NCBI RefSeq assembly: GCF_027579695.1
Contig: NC_083572.1
Coordinates: 17,336,421-17,400,420 of the forward strand
Direction: 5' to 3'
Length of the DNA stretch: 64,000 nt
Source of the DNA: Neoarius graeffei
Taxonomy: Eukaryota; Chordata; Actinopteri; Siluriformes; Ariidae
This document shows positions 13,101-21,754 of the stretch, one piece after another. The position numbers and the translations under genes were made by a program. Position 1 is the first letter of the stretch, and each line of letters starts with the position of its first letter. Under the pieces are notes generated by a model. It saw only the letters and a list, made by a program, of their open reading frames with translations. It was not told the DNA's origin and did no database searches.

Positions 13101-16100
13101 ACGTCATGTTCTCCATGACATACAAACAAGACTTTCTGTACGATTAGATGTTTTCTGTTATTTTCATTCCGTAGAAAGAGGAGAAAATGACCATGGTAAA
13201 GCAGCAGCAGCAACTGCAACAAAGAAGTGCAGCAGAGGTTGATGATCTACACAGGCAACTTGAAGACGAAATTGGCAGACGCAGCCATGTTGAATCTGAG
13301 CTTAGAATGTTTCAAGATAGGATGTTGTCGCTCAAGAGCAGAAAAGGTGTTGAACGTGTGGAAGAGAAGGAGGTTCTACAATACTACCGTGATCCAAAGC
13401 TTGAGGCTGATATAACTGACTTTCAAAAAAAAGCCCACGAGGAGGCCTTGCGACGAACTGGAACCCAAAGTGAGATCGAGGTGCTCACCAGAAAGATTTC
13501 TAATCTGGAAACAGAACTTAAGTGTGTTCAGCCAAAACTGGTGACTAGAGAGTTGACCCAATACGAAAAAGATCCTCAGTTGGATGTGGAGGCTAAAAGA
13601 CTGAGGGATGAGATAAGCAGATTGATGAATGAAGTCAAAGTTGTAGATAGTCAAGGAGGTCAACTGAAATCAGAGATGATATTCTTGGAGCAAAAGAGGC
13701 CAACTATCAAAGAAAGGGTGGTACAGAAGGAAGTTGTTCAAGTAGAGAAAGATCCTGAGATGCTGAAGGCTGTCATGTCATTTAAGATGGACATCGAAGA
13801 TGAAGGTGAAAGGGTCCGGTCTTTGAACAATCTAATCGTCCAAACAAAGAGTCAAATTACCAATCTTGAGAGACTCATCCCTACCTTAGAGCCCAAGTAT
13901 GTGACCAAAGAAGTGAAGAAAATTGAAAAAGACCCTGCACTCATTAATGAGTCTACCAGGCTTCGATCTAACATTGATGAAGAGAAGCACCAGAATAAAA
14001 TGACTCTTAATGAAGTGAACGATCTTCAGGCACGGTATGTCCAAGTTGAACAACGTAAACCAAAGATCGACATCAAGGAAATTGTTAATGAGATCTACAG
14101 GATTTCCCCAGAGACTGAAGCAGAGATAGTGCGACTGAGGCGAGAACTCCAGGATGCTGCCAGGCAGAATTCTGAGTATGAAAGGAAGGTCAGTTTGGTC
14201 AGAACTGATCTGGAATCTCTCCGCTCTCAGAAACCAAAAATAGAGTATAAGGAAGTGGTTCAAGAGGTGGTGAAAGAAGAACGTAGTCCAGAGAATGTGA
14301 GAGAGATTCAAAAGCTCTCGGACCAAGTCTATTCCTTACAAAGATCCTACAATTCCTTAGAAAGTGAGCTGAGCCATCTCAAGAGAGAGCGGGATATCCT
14401 GAAGGCAGAGAAGTCAAAGATAGAGACTAAGGTGGTCACTAAAGATGTGATCAAGCACATCAATGATCCACTCTTGGAGAAGGAAGCAGATCGTCTAAGG
14501 AAGGAGGTACGTGATGAGATACAAACACGCAGAACCATAGAGGAAATGGTATTCGATCTTCAGAATAAATACATACTGCTGGAGAGACAAAGACCAGAAG
14601 AGAAGTTGGTAGTACAAGAAGTAGTAAGATTAGAGAAAGACCCAAGGCAGCTTATAGAACTTGATAGGCTAGGAAGGACTCTGGATGACGAAGTAAACAA
14701 CCGTAGGAAGGCAGATCAGGAAGTGCAGCGACAAAGAGCTCTGATAGAGGAGAAGGAGAGGACTATTAGGGAAAGTGATGAAAGGCAAAAAAAGATACTG
14801 GTGGAGACCGAGTTGTCACAAATTAAATACCGTATCAATGAGCTACAGAATGCACCACCACCAGTTGAGGAGTATATTGTTATGGAGGAAGTTCTGAAAG
14901 TAGAGAGGGATCCAAAACTGGAAAAACTGACCAGTGGGCTGAGGACAGACTTTGACAAAGAGAGCAATGATGTCATGCGGCTGGAGCGAGACATCAGGAA
15001 TTTGAAAATCCAGATAGATGTCCTGCAAAAAGAGAAATCCTTTGAGAGGACAGTCTACAAAGAGGTGGTCCGGGTAGAAAAAGACCCAGCAGTAGAGACC
15101 CAGCTCTCTCGCTTGAGAGACCAGGTGCTCCAGGAGAGAAATGCCAGATTAGATGTGGAGGATGAAATCCGTCGTATTAAGGAGAAACAGGAGCGACTGC
15201 AAAGCAGAAGAACAACGACTTCTCAGGAGGAGACTAACCTTATATATCAAAGGGATTCCCTTCTAAAAGAAAAACAGGATCTCCAACAACAACTGAGAGC
15301 TCTGGAGAGCGATCAGAAAGAGATCAGCATCTCATTCCAGCAGCAGTCCAGGCTAATGAGTGAAAGATCCCAAATGAGCAGGCAAAAGAGCATAAAGATG
15401 GAGTCTGATATTCAGCGCTTGGAGAGAGACATTCTGGATGAGAAGGACAGGATTCACAAGCGGGAAAACACCATCATAGAGCTCAGGAACAGCTTGAAAA
15501 AAGAGGAAAATGCTTCAGAAACACGTACGCAGGAGAAAAATGTCTCCACCAGAATTAGCATCCTGGACCCTGAGACTGGTAAAGACATGTCACCATATGA
15601 TGCTTACATTCAAGGGCTAATTGACCGTACCCAGTACATCAACTTGCAAGACTTGGAGTGTGACTGGGAGGAGATTACTACGACGGGACGTGAGGGGGAG
15701 ACATCTGTATTGCAGGATCGCAAGAGCGGCAAGCAATACTCCATCAAAAATGCTCTGAGAGATGGCAAATTGACTCAATATCAGTTACAGCAATACAAAG
15801 ATGGAAAGATGCCCATCTCAGAGTTTGCCCTTCTTGTGGCTGGAGAACAGAAGATGCCGTCTGCAATCACATCAGTTACCAGCCAAAGAACTTCATACAA
15901 ACCCTCCTCATATACCAAAACTTTCACCAGTTCCAATGCTGAGCAACTCCCTATTTGTGGAGTTTACGACAAAGATACCGATACAAGCCTTTCAGTGCGC
16001 TCGGCCCTGGCCCGAAGGATGATTGACCCCACGACAGCCCAAAGGTTGCTGGAGGCACAAGCAGCCACTGGTGGTATCGTGGATATTAACAGCAGAGAAA

Positions 16101-16576
16101 GATTTTCAGTCCATAAAGCAGCAGATCGAAGCCTGATCGAATCCACACAGCTGCAGCGGTTACTCAATGCCCAGAAAGCCTTCACCGGGATTGAAGATCC
16201 AGTAACTAAAGAACGTCTGTCAATTGGAGAGGCTGTTCAGAAGGGGTGGATGCCTAAAGACACAGCCATGCGTTACATGGAGGCTCAGTACCTGACAGGT
16301 GGCCTGGTCAACCCCAACCAAACAGGCCGAGTAAGCGCTGAAGATGCAGTCAAAGGCAAAATGATCGACAATGCGATGATGAGAGAGCTTCAGGAAGAGG
16401 CAAACTACATCAAGGACCTGGTGGACCCGATTACGAAGCAGAAAATCAACTACAAGCAGGCGATGGCACTCTGCAAGACCGACCGATATGCAGGCCTCCC
16501 AATGCTTCCTGCAGCATCCACGGATGGTGGCTACATGACATCGTACAAGAGCCACAGATACAGCAACTACTCTTAA
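1906..16576 (+). CDS. evpl: Envoplakin, 18 exons in view (5' end outside the window)
   Basis: Envoplakin is a plakin cytolinker that joins keratin filaments to desmosomes and the cornified envelope. Exons inferred from GT-AG sites and phase: 1906-2037, 3378-3419, 3749-3910, 4008-4115, 4356-4451, 6877-6987, 7217-7363, 7686-7840, 8074-8171, 8291-8463, 11016-11194, 11358-11496, 11653-11846, 11973-12123, 12251-12334, 12425-12532, 12631-12723, 13175-16576. They join in frame into 1857 residues. Diagnostic stretches are YGPTMAELEKQIA, ILQQDWSDHM and WQKFLNLCICQET (spectrin repeats), then TIAPLKLRR...VESLCDW and the next exon (SH3 segment). Human EVPL is about 2033 aa, so roughly 170 N-terminal residues lie upstream. 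Exon 8074-8171 was set by phase; the nearer CAG|GTCC site at 8140 is out of phase. Exon 11973-12123 has a second in-phase donor after 12069 that would drop 18 residues. Periplakin was rejected because it lacks the C-terminal plakin repeat domain present here. Confidence 0.95.
2111..2611. mobile_element. Kolobok-like MITE in an evpl intron
   Basis: The ends are AAAGGTGACATATTATACCCC on the left and TATAATACGGCCCCTTTA on the right, which are inverted matches. The right side is flanked by TTAA (2612-2615); the left flank has decayed to TCTA. No coding capacity was seen. The TTAA target and the sequence resemble a common teleost Kolobok MITE. Confidence 0.6.
2616..3291 (-). mobile_element. TTAA-flanked Kolobok-like element with a THAP fragment
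   Basis: TTAA occurs at 2612-2615 and 3292-3295, bounding ends AGGGCATATTC and (inverted) AGTGCACATCAC. On the minus strand, 2957 down to 2727 begins with a THAP zinc-finger start. TTAA target sites plus THAP proteins are hallmarks of the Kolobok superfamily, so I assign it there. It is short and probably non-autonomous. Confidence 0.6.
2727..2957 (-). pseudogene. THAP-domain N-terminal fragment
   Basis: The frame starts MVNRCIVGGC and continues with THRFPKDRTMRLKWERLV. This fits the first half of a THAP domain (C-x4-C, then the F-P and W positions). The later Cys/His zinc ligands and the AVP box are missing and the frame runs into unrelated sequence, so it is a broken transposon exon and not a host THAP gene. 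Confidence 0.65.
4117..4150. repeat. (TA)n microsatellite
   Basis: An uninterrupted TA run begins 2 bp after the evpl exon that ends at 4115, so it overlaps the intron start downstream of the GTATAT donor. Confidence 0.9.
4452..4975. other. evpl intron, nothing recognised
   Basis: No coding similarity, repeat ends or terminal inverted repeats were seen in this part of the intron. Confidence 0.5.
4976..5315 (+). mobile_element. Mermaid-like SINE, copy 2
   Basis: Plus-strand copy with the tRNA-like head at 4980-5045 and a GGAT-repeat tail. The TSD GATACATT is present at 4968-4975 and 5316-5323. Confidence 0.9.
5462..5578. repeat. Foldback hairpin in an evpl intron
   Basis: Imperfect inverted repeat. 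The left arm reads GGCAAAAGACGGTCCAATAG and the right arm CTATTGGACTGTCTTTTGC, extending outward through GCAAACTGC and GCAGTTTGC. The loop is short (about 15 bp). It may be a small foldback element; no TSD was identified. Confidence 0.75.
5784..6106 (-). mobile_element. Mermaid-like SINE, copy 3, rearranged
   Basis: Minus-strand copy flanked by TGATATTTA at 5775-5783 and 6107-6115. The body contains about 30 bp (around 5996-6027) matching the end of the Tc1-type MITE at 6292 (ggtcccagtcaaaagtttgg). The A-box part of the head is deleted. Confidence 0.85.
6292..6773. mobile_element. Non-autonomous Tc1/mariner MITE
   Basis: Terminal inverted repeats are tggtcccagtcaaaagtttgg on the left and ccaaacttttgactggtacca on the right. 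A TA dinucleotide duplication lies at 6290-6291 and 6774-6775. There is no transposase frame. An internal fragment of the same family recurs near 47241-47335. Confidence 0.8.
7430..7566 (-). mobile_element. Head of a second tRNA-derived SINE family
   Basis: On the minus strand the sequence gccatggcctaatggttag resembles an A box and ttgctagtttgattccc a B box. They are followed by the body motif ending caaggcacctaaac. A related body occurs at about 22345-22466. It lies in the evpl intron after the SH3-region exon. Confidence 0.6.
8518..8645. mobile_element. Mariner/Tc1-type MITE end, truncated
   Basis: The segment begins ccatatagccaaaagtttgt and continues ggacacctgacc, which resembles the end of a fish mariner-like MITE. 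The other terminal repeat was not found. Confidence 0.5.
8662..8766. repeat. Inverted repeat of purine/pyrimidine tracts
   Basis: The left arm gagagtttttttctttgttg is complemented by caacaaagaaaaaaactctc on the right. The loop contains a (GTTTT)n run. Confidence 0.8.
8767..9620. repeat. Intron sequence with two degenerate direct repeats
   Basis: Two diverged units of about 180 bp (roughly 9005-9180 and 9190-9370) share the order: ggccYaaagttYaatgacct, gaggtcaNcagaggtca, gaattcRgcac, tttgctgactt. No coding potential was seen. The source family is unknown. Confidence 0.45.
9633..10008 (+). mobile_element. Mermaid-like SINE, copy 4
   Basis: Full-length plus-strand copy with a GATGAGAT tail. 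A perfect 12-bp TSD, ACTATGGATGTT, lies at 9621-9632 and 10009-10020. Confidence 0.95.
10060..10560. repeat. Intron sequence with about 150-bp degenerate repeats
   Basis: Two units share 'taattaagcSctaatgagcag', 'gcttcttctc', 'gattctttctggc' and 'cctagggtg' in the same order (about 10239-10385 and 10386-10520). Function and family are unknown. Confidence 0.45.
12745..13090 (-). mobile_element. Remnant of a ZBED-type hAT element
   Basis: It starts with repeated 'gagtc/aagtc' motifs and matches the ends and body of the element at 40731-42959. On the minus strand a BED-finger remnant reads CFICRRTIKD...TSNFNRHL. It lies in the last evpl intron, ending within about 90 bp of the giant terminal exon. 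Confidence 0.6.
13175..16576 (+). CDS. evpl: evpl terminal exon: rod, linker and plakin repeat domain
   Basis: One exon of 3402 bp encodes the last 1133 residues with no internal stop. The first roughly 780 residues are a heptad-rich coiled-coil rod. It contains ten spaced copies of a motif like K(E)VVxxEKDPxLExExxRLRxxI, for example around 13350, 13540, 13720, 13900, 14070, 14240, 14430, 14610, 14870 and 15050. The linker begins near 15553 (RISILDPETGKDMSPYDAY), continues through DLECDWEEI and DRKSGKQYSI, and ends near VAGE. A single plakin repeat domain follows from about 15946 (LPICGVYD) to 16470, with the family's RLLEAQAATGGIVD, LLNAQKAFTGIEDP and YLTGGLVNP motifs. The linker binds intermediate filaments in this family. 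Placing the whole rod and tail in one exon is typical for plakins. Confidence 0.97.
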   Translation, partial: KEEKMTMVKQQQQLQQRSAAEVDDLHRQLEDEIGRRSHVESELRMFQDRMLSLKSRKGVERVEEKEVLQYYRDPKLEADITDFQKKAHEEALRRTGTQSEIEVLTRKISNLETELKCVQPKLVTRELTQYEKDPQLDVEAKRLRDEISRLMNEVKVVDSQGGQLKSEMIFLEQKRPTIKERVVQKEVVQVEKDPEMLKAVMSFKMDIEDEGERVRSLNNLIVQTKSQITNLERLIPTLEPKYVTKEVKKIEKDPALINESTRLRSNIDEEKHQNKMTLNEVNDLQARYVQVEQRKPKIDIKEIVNEIYRISPETEAEIVRLRRELQDAARQNSEYERKVSLVRTDLESLRSQKPKIEYKEVVQEVVKEERSPENVREIQKLSDQVYSLQRSYNSLESELSHLKRERDILKAEKSKIETKVVTKDVIKHINDPLLEKEADRLRKEVRDEIQTRRTIEEMVFDLQNKYILLERQRPEEKLVVQEVVRLEKDPRQLIELDRLGRTLDDEVNNRRKADQEVQRQRALIEEKERTIRESDERQKKILVETELSQIKYRINELQNAPPPVEEYIVMEEVLKVERDPKLEKLTSGLRTDFDKESNDVMRLERDIRNLKIQIDVLQKEKSFERTVYKEVVRVEKDPAVETQLSRLRDQVLQERNARLDVEDEIRRIKEKQERLQSRRTTTSQEETNLIYQRDSLLKEKQDLQQQLRALESDQKEISISFQQQSRLMSERSQMSRQKSIKMESDIQRLERDILDEKDRIHKRENTIIELRNSLKKEENASETRTQEKNVSTRISILDPETGKDMSPYDAYIQGLIDRTQYINLQDLECDWEEITTTGREGETSVLQDRKSGKQYSIKNALRDGKLTQYQLQQYKDGKMPISEFALLVAGEQKMPSAITSVTSQRTSYKPSSYTKTFTSSNAEQLPICGVYDKDTDTSLSVRSALARRMIDPTTAQRLLEAQAATGGIVDINSRERFSVHKAADRSLIESTQLQRLLNAQKAFTGIEDPVTKERLSIGEAVQKGWMPKDTAMRYMEAQYLTGGLVNPNQTGRVSAEDAVKGKMIDNAMMRELQEEANYIKDLVDPITKQKINYKQAMALCKTDRYAGLPMLPAASTDGGYMTSYKSHRYSNYS

Positions 16577-16975
16577 GACATGTTTACAGCCAAAGTGAAG
16601 AACATAGCAGGTTCTGGTGATTTTTTTTTTCCAAATGAACTGTAATTCACTCAGTGCAAACCATTAATATGTTTATGCTAATAATGCTCAGATTGTTATA
16701 AATCTCAGGGGAAACAACTGCCAAATCACACTACATTAGTAATATATACAGTAATAATATTTGAGCACATGAAAGGGTCTTAATGTTACTGCTAATATGT
16801 CACAGCTAATAGGGATTACTCAGCATTTTGCTTATTATGCTATCTGGCATGCACTGGCTCTTTTTAATCTGAATAACTATTAGCATATTTTGGATAAGCA
16901 GCATTCATTCAAGGGCTTTGACTGCTGCCGCTGAGATATTTGTTTACTTTAATTGCATGGCGTGAGAAATGACGA

Positions 16976-16978
<3 letters not shown>

Positions 16979-17034
<56 letters not shown>
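16979..17034. repeat. (TA)n microsatellite in the evpl 3' UTR
   Basis: About 28 TA units, likely polymorphic. Confidence 0.9.
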
Positions 17035-17037
<3 letters not shown>

Positions 17038-17214
17038 CTCTGAAGAGCTTAATGGTTATTAAAAACATAGCTTTCAATGTTTATTTTACTTGGGATGATG
17101 GGTTGGGGATTTTTTTTCCTATTTGGTTAAAATATTAACTATTTAAATCTTGTTTTTAAGAAATTCACCCATCAGGACAATGTTGAAAAAATATCATTGT
17201 TCATTAAAATGTTA

Positions 17215-17220
17215 AATAAA
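17215..17220 (+). terminator. Polyadenylation signal of evpl
   Basis: Canonical AATAAA about 640 bp after the stop codon, followed by an A-rich stretch. Confidence 0.65.
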
Positions 17221-17511
17221 GAAAAATTGAAAAAAAAATTGTCTCGTTAATACAGAAACAAATAAAACAATAACTATTACCAGATCCTATTTAGTCTGCA
17301 GAGCTTGGCATGCTTGATTTAACTCCGCTCTGAGTGAAGTGACAAGTTTCAAATAGAAACGTGACAAACGAGCGATATTAAGTGTACATTACAATATAAA
17401 CGTACACTCAGCGGTTCCAGTTAGGCATTCTCCAGAGATTGTTCACATGATGTTTTGGTTTCCAAAAACAAACTTAAACACAATTGATTGTTTATTTAAA
17501 CAACTTACCAC

Positions 17512-17718
17512 TTATAAAATGATCGGAGCAGACTTTGCTGTGTTTGGAAGGCTGATAATCCTTGCGTTTGATTCTCGCAAGCCATAGATTTCTCCTTTGT
17601 ATGCCGAGTTTGTTTGCTCGCCTTCGTGCTCCCGTACAGTGGGAATTCCATAAAAGCTCCGCTTGACTTCATCATTTGACCTATTACGACAGCCGTGAAT
17701 ACAGCAGGTGTGCACCAT
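17512..17718 (-). pseudogene. THAP-domain first-exon fragment
   Basis: The minus-strand frame starts MVHTCCIHGCRNRSND and continues KRSFYGIP, the N-terminal half of a THAP domain (paired Cys, then F/P positions). The second half with W, Cys and His is missing or lies in another exon that I cannot find. This start is typical of THAP exons in fish DNA transposons. A host THAP gene is possible but unsupported. Confidence 0.55.
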
Positions 17719-17759
17719 TGCTAGCTTTAAATAGCCTGCTTGGGTTCTTTTGAAGACTT

Positions 17760-18458
17760 TGTACTCGCGCGTTACAATGTGTGCTCAGTCACCCGTACGG
17801 TAAGCTTGACCCGCAAGATGGCCACCACTAGGGAATCCCCGACTCTGTGATGTCGTGAAAACTATCTATTGCTTTTACTGATGGGAGTGACTGAAACCCG
17901 ACCCCAGGGGAGGTGTGGGGAAAAGGTGAGTGATGGGGAACAACATGCACATTTCAGACCTCCCCTACCCTTAGGGGTCAAGGGGCAAAACAGTTTTTCC
18001 CCCACACCCATCACTCTGAAAAGAGTCTAACTCTGCTGCCAATTCCTGCTTATAACTTTTATGTGTCTGCTTTCAACCACTAATTACTAACATCTTGACT
18101 GCTCCCAAGTCCTAATTCTTTCAGTAGATGGCAGCCAGATGCGATGTAATATTACTAAATTTCAACACGGACCGTGTCCCGGTGCGATTTACTTGCTCCA
18201 CTAAAGCTGGGACCACCCCCAGCGACTATTTATATGCACTAGTGGGTACCGCCAGTTCTTCATTGCTTTTGCCTAGTAATGCATGACTGCTTCCAATTAC
18301 TAGATGTTGATAGCTTATCAGGCCCAGCTGTTATGTAGTTTTACACAGGCAACAACCCAAGTCTGAATTACTTTGCCAGGAAAATCTAGTTCTGGATTGG
18401 CACAGCAGTTAAGTAAATAGGAGTTGGGAGGATAAGCAGACCTTGCATAGGTCCCTAT
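17760..18458. other. Intergenic sequence, unidentified
   Basis: This lies between evpl and ten1. It holds GGGG/CCCC-rich stretches around 17900-18010 and a sequence with a TATAAATA on the minus strand near 18231. I checked the latter against common snRNAs from memory without a match. No coding frame was supported. Confidence 0.4.
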
Positions 18459-19124
18459 TGCCGCTTTTCCACTACAAACGCGGCTGAGTCGGGCTGAGCC
18501 GTGCCGTGCTGAGTCGGGCTGAGCGGGGCTGTTGGAGTTGCATTTCAACTACAACTGCGCTGAACCGTGCTGGCTGGAAGTGGGTGGACACATTGGGTGG
18601 AGTTAGCGAAAGTGGGTGGACGTCACGTGATGTCGTTAAGCAGCGCAAACAGTGACATCAGTGAGCTTTTAAGCGGTAGTCTCACGACCCGAATAGTAAA
18701 CAATAAACATGGAGGACATGGAGTCGTTAGTGTTGCTGGTCTTGGTGCTGTGGCTTGTTGTCACCGACAACGCCAACAGATACTGGCAAGAGCGTATAGA
18801 TGAGGCGAGGCGCATAAGGCTTCATAATTCTCGTAATTCTCCTTCTTCTGGGTTTACAGATCCCAGTGTGCTCGCGGGGCGTGTGTGGGCATGTGAGGAC
18901 ACTCCTCCTCACCAATCAGTGCACAGGGGAGTGTCTGCTCACGCCCCTAGCCTCACTCAGCTCGGTTTGGCTCGCTTCAGCCCTACTCCAAAACGGTGCG
19001 AGTTTTAGGGGCTAAGCAGGGCTGAAGCGAGCTGAGTCGTGCTGTTTTTTGGTAGTCGAAACGCGAGCCGTGTCGGGCTGAAGTGAGCTGAAGTGAGCTG
19101 AAAAAGGGTAGTGGAAAAGGGCCA
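18459..19124 (+). mobile_element. Harbinger-like MITE, family A, copy 1
   Basis: Terminal inverted repeats are TGCCGCTTTTCCACTAC and (inverted) TGGCCCTTTTCCACTAC. The 3-bp TSD is TAT at 18456-18458 and 19125-19127. Inner ends carry short repeats of 'gctgag'. From 18709 it encodes a start [15 protein letters not shown]...RRIRL that recurs in the two other copies. The 3-bp TSD and similar ends suggest PIF/Harbinger; no transposase is present. Confidence 0.8.
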
Positions 19125-19133
19125 TATGGGAAT

Positions 19134-19512
19134 CTCATCTCATCTCATTATCTCTAGCCGCTTTATCCTTCTACAGGGTCGCAGGCAAGCTGGAGCCTAT
19201 CCCAGCTGACTACGGGCGAAAGGCGGGGTACACCCTGGACAAGTCGCCAGGTCATCCCAGGGCCGACACAGACACAGACAACCATTCACACTCACATTCA
19301 CACCTACGGTCAATTTAGAGTCACCAGTTAACATAACCTGCATGTCTTTGGACTGTGGGGGAAACCGGAGCACCCGGAGGAAACCCACACGGACACGGGG
19401 AGAACATGCAAACTCCGCACAGAAAGGCCCTTGCCGGCCACGGGGCTCGAACCCGGACCTTCTTGCTGTGAGGTGACAGCGCTAACCACTACACCACTGT
19501 GCCACCCACCCC
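19134..19512 (-). mobile_element. Mermaid-like SINE, copy 5
   Basis: Full-length minus-strand copy. The TSD TATGGGAAT lies at 19125-19133 and 19513-19521 and directly abuts the Harbinger-like MITE on its left. Confidence 0.95.
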
Positions 19513-19544
19513 TATGGGAATAAGAGGATTAATACTATAGTGAG

Positions 19545-20551
19545 GGTGGCATGGTGGTGTAGTGGTTAGCACTGTCGCCTCACAGCAAGAAGGTACTGTG
19601 TTCAAGCCCAGCAGCCGACAAGGTCCTTTATGTGTGGAGTTTGGATGTTCTCCCCGTGACTGCGTTGGTTTCCACTGGGTGCTCCGGTTTCCCCCACAGT
19701 CCAGAGACATGCAGGTTAGGCTAATTGATGGCTCTAAATTGACCGTAGGTGTGAATGGTTGTTTGTCTCTATGGTGGGGTTTACATTAGACCGTATCAGC
19801 GGATCATCAGATTAACGTTTTTAAAACGATTAGCGTGCACACAGCAACACCAATACACAATTAGCGTGCACACAGCAACACCAATACACGGATACGCTCG
19901 GCTCCGCAGGCATCCTGCGCTCCAAATCACTCCGCCCTGAACAGCGAGTGCCCTCTGGAGGGTGCGCACTCCGGCCCTGCGCAGCTCACAGAGCGCGCGA
20001 GTATAGCGCACGAGCAGTGATTCGGGACTGAGCCGCTGTGTGTCTGATCCCAGCGCATATCACTTACCACTTGCAAGTGGAAGGATGGCAAGCCTAAAGA
20101 CAATCATAACTACACAATGATCAGTATTTGCAGTATTTTCATACTTTTATACTCTTTAATGAAAGGTGATACAAGGCGGAAGTCCGTGCCGTTTTTCAGC
20201 AGTCGGGTCACATGACCAACGCCAGCGAATCAGGAAGGTGGATGTCACAGTGACGTTGTCCAATGACGACGCCAGCTAGAGCTCAGCACAGCGTATCCGC
20301 GTATCCTCAATGTTTACACAGCACCGGACCAGACACGATCTAGATTGAATACGTGGACCCGTTTCCCGGCGTTTCCAGGCGGTTTAATGTAAACGGACAG
20401 TGCATCCGCGAAGAAAACGAGACAGATACGGTCTAATGTAAACTTAGCCTATGTGATGAGCAGGGTGTACCCTGCCTCTTGCCCATCGTCAGCTGGGATA
20501 GGCTCCAGCTTGCCCGTGACCCTGCACAGGATAAGCGGCTCCAGATGATGG
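19545..20551 (+). mobile_element. Mermaid-like SINE, copy 6, split by a MITE
   Basis: The two SINE parts (19545-about 19772 and about 20447-20551) are separated by a roughly 670-bp MITE. The perfect 13-bp SINE TSD ATACTATAGTGAG lies at 19532-19544 and 20552-20564. Confidence 0.9.
19773..20446. mobile_element. MITE with TTTACATTAGACCGTATC ends
   Basis: Inverted ends are ggggtttacattagaccgta on the left and tacggtctaatgtaaactta on the right. A CTATG repeat occurs at both junctions, but whether it is TSD or part of the ends is unclear. A rearranged relative occurs at about 48938-49400. No transposase; superfamily not assigned. Confidence 0.7.
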
Positions 20552-20564
20552 ATACTATAGTGAG

Positions 20565-21560
20565 ACTGATTTGAAAATATTTATTCCATTTACATTGCAT
20601 GAACACTGCACACAAACTGGGATATATGACTTTTACATTAACTATATGTAAATGGCAAGAGTTTGGATTCATTTTTCCATCCCGGACACACACATTCAGA
20701 TCGGATATACTTCAAGCCACCCATATTTAATGGTTATTCCATGAAATCGAGTCGTACATGAGCTGAAAGCCGATAAGGCACGTAGCCGAGTTGACTATAA
20801 GCCATGAATGACGAGATTGAGTGGAATAACTGTTTTATTCTCTCCACATTCACTGGATTTTGAGAAACAGAGCATTTTTATTTTTATTTTGTGCAAATTC
20901 AATAAATAAAAACTTTATCCAAAACGTCTGGCAAAATCATTTCCGCTTAGAATGTAAACAAACCGGCGAAATAACAGTAGCAATTTGTGAAAAATGCTAT
21001 AATAATAATTCTTGGAAAAAAAAAGAAGATACGTTCTTACCATCAAATACTTTTATTCCAAATTTATTTATTTAAATATTTTTTGGGGTTTTGTTTTTGA
21101 GGTTTTTTTTGTGTCCTCGGTTGGTTCAGCAACACGCTCTGCCATTTAGTTTTTCTCTACTCACGGTATATGAGCTGATATCCTAGTAGTAGAGTAGCCA
21201 ATCAGAGCACACAATTGCTCATATCCAGTGACTGTGGATAGAACAATAAATGATATCTGATCCAGGATCACTGTACCATCTAGGGTTACACCAAAAATCA
21301 TGCAAGTTTGTATAATAGCTTTGTCATCAAGACATCATCATATCAGCGCTATACACAGTATAGTACCTAAAAACATTTAAATAAATAGTACTAAAACTGT
21401 ACACCACTAATCCTTATGCATGAGTATTTTCACTAATAATAACAACCTTAGAAAGCCTTCGAGTGTCTGATCGACATAATGACATAATAATGACATTCTT
21501 TCATTTTATTATAACATTTTAACAATCAGAGATTTTCCTCTCTGACTGATTGCAGCTCTG
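20565..21560. other. ten1 downstream flank with foldback MITE fragments
   Basis: Around 20735-20840 and 21165-21250 there are fragments such as cgagtcgtacatgagctga and its near-complement, which resemble a foldback MITE. The rest is A/T-rich and unrecognised. Confidence 0.4.
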
Positions 21561-21562
21561 CT

Positions 21563-21568
21563 TTTATT
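21563..21568 (-). terminator. Likely polyadenylation signal of ten1
   Basis: AATAAA on the minus strand, about 53 nt after the ten1 stop codon. Confidence 0.55.
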
Positions 21569-21620
21569 TTATCCTCCTCACTGCATCTCTCCATGTGATA
21601 CGGTTGTTTGGAAACTGATG

Positions 21621-21754
21621 TTACTGTGCACCAGCCTCATCGTTTCTTTCCTTAAAAAACATCCTCTGTTCACTTATGGCCTTCTGTAGCAGTGCAACAT
21701 CGACGCCGTCCACACAATTAAAGATCCGCGCACGCACAATGGCTTCACCATCCC
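21621..21754 (-). CDS. ten1: ten1 exon 3
   Basis: The acceptor CTTCCAG precedes 21754 and the TAA stop is at 21623-21621. It encodes the end of the OB fold and the C-terminal helix, ending ERNDEAGAQ. Confidence 0.92.

Larger units (their letters stand above)
16577..17240 (+). other. evpl: evpl 3' UTR
   Basis: An A/T-rich stretch follows the TAA stop and contains a long TA microsatellite (16979-17034). It ends near the AATAAA at 17215-17220. The exact cleavage site is not visible. Confidence 0.7.

Noticed and set aside
13886-15028. Minus-strand frames inside the evpl terminal exon
   Set aside because: Antisense shadows of a long conserved coding exon.
18100-18320. Candidate small RNA gene with TATAAATA on the minus strand
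   Set aside because: Compared from memory with U1-U5, U3, 7SK and vault RNAs without a match; no internal box or fold was convincing.
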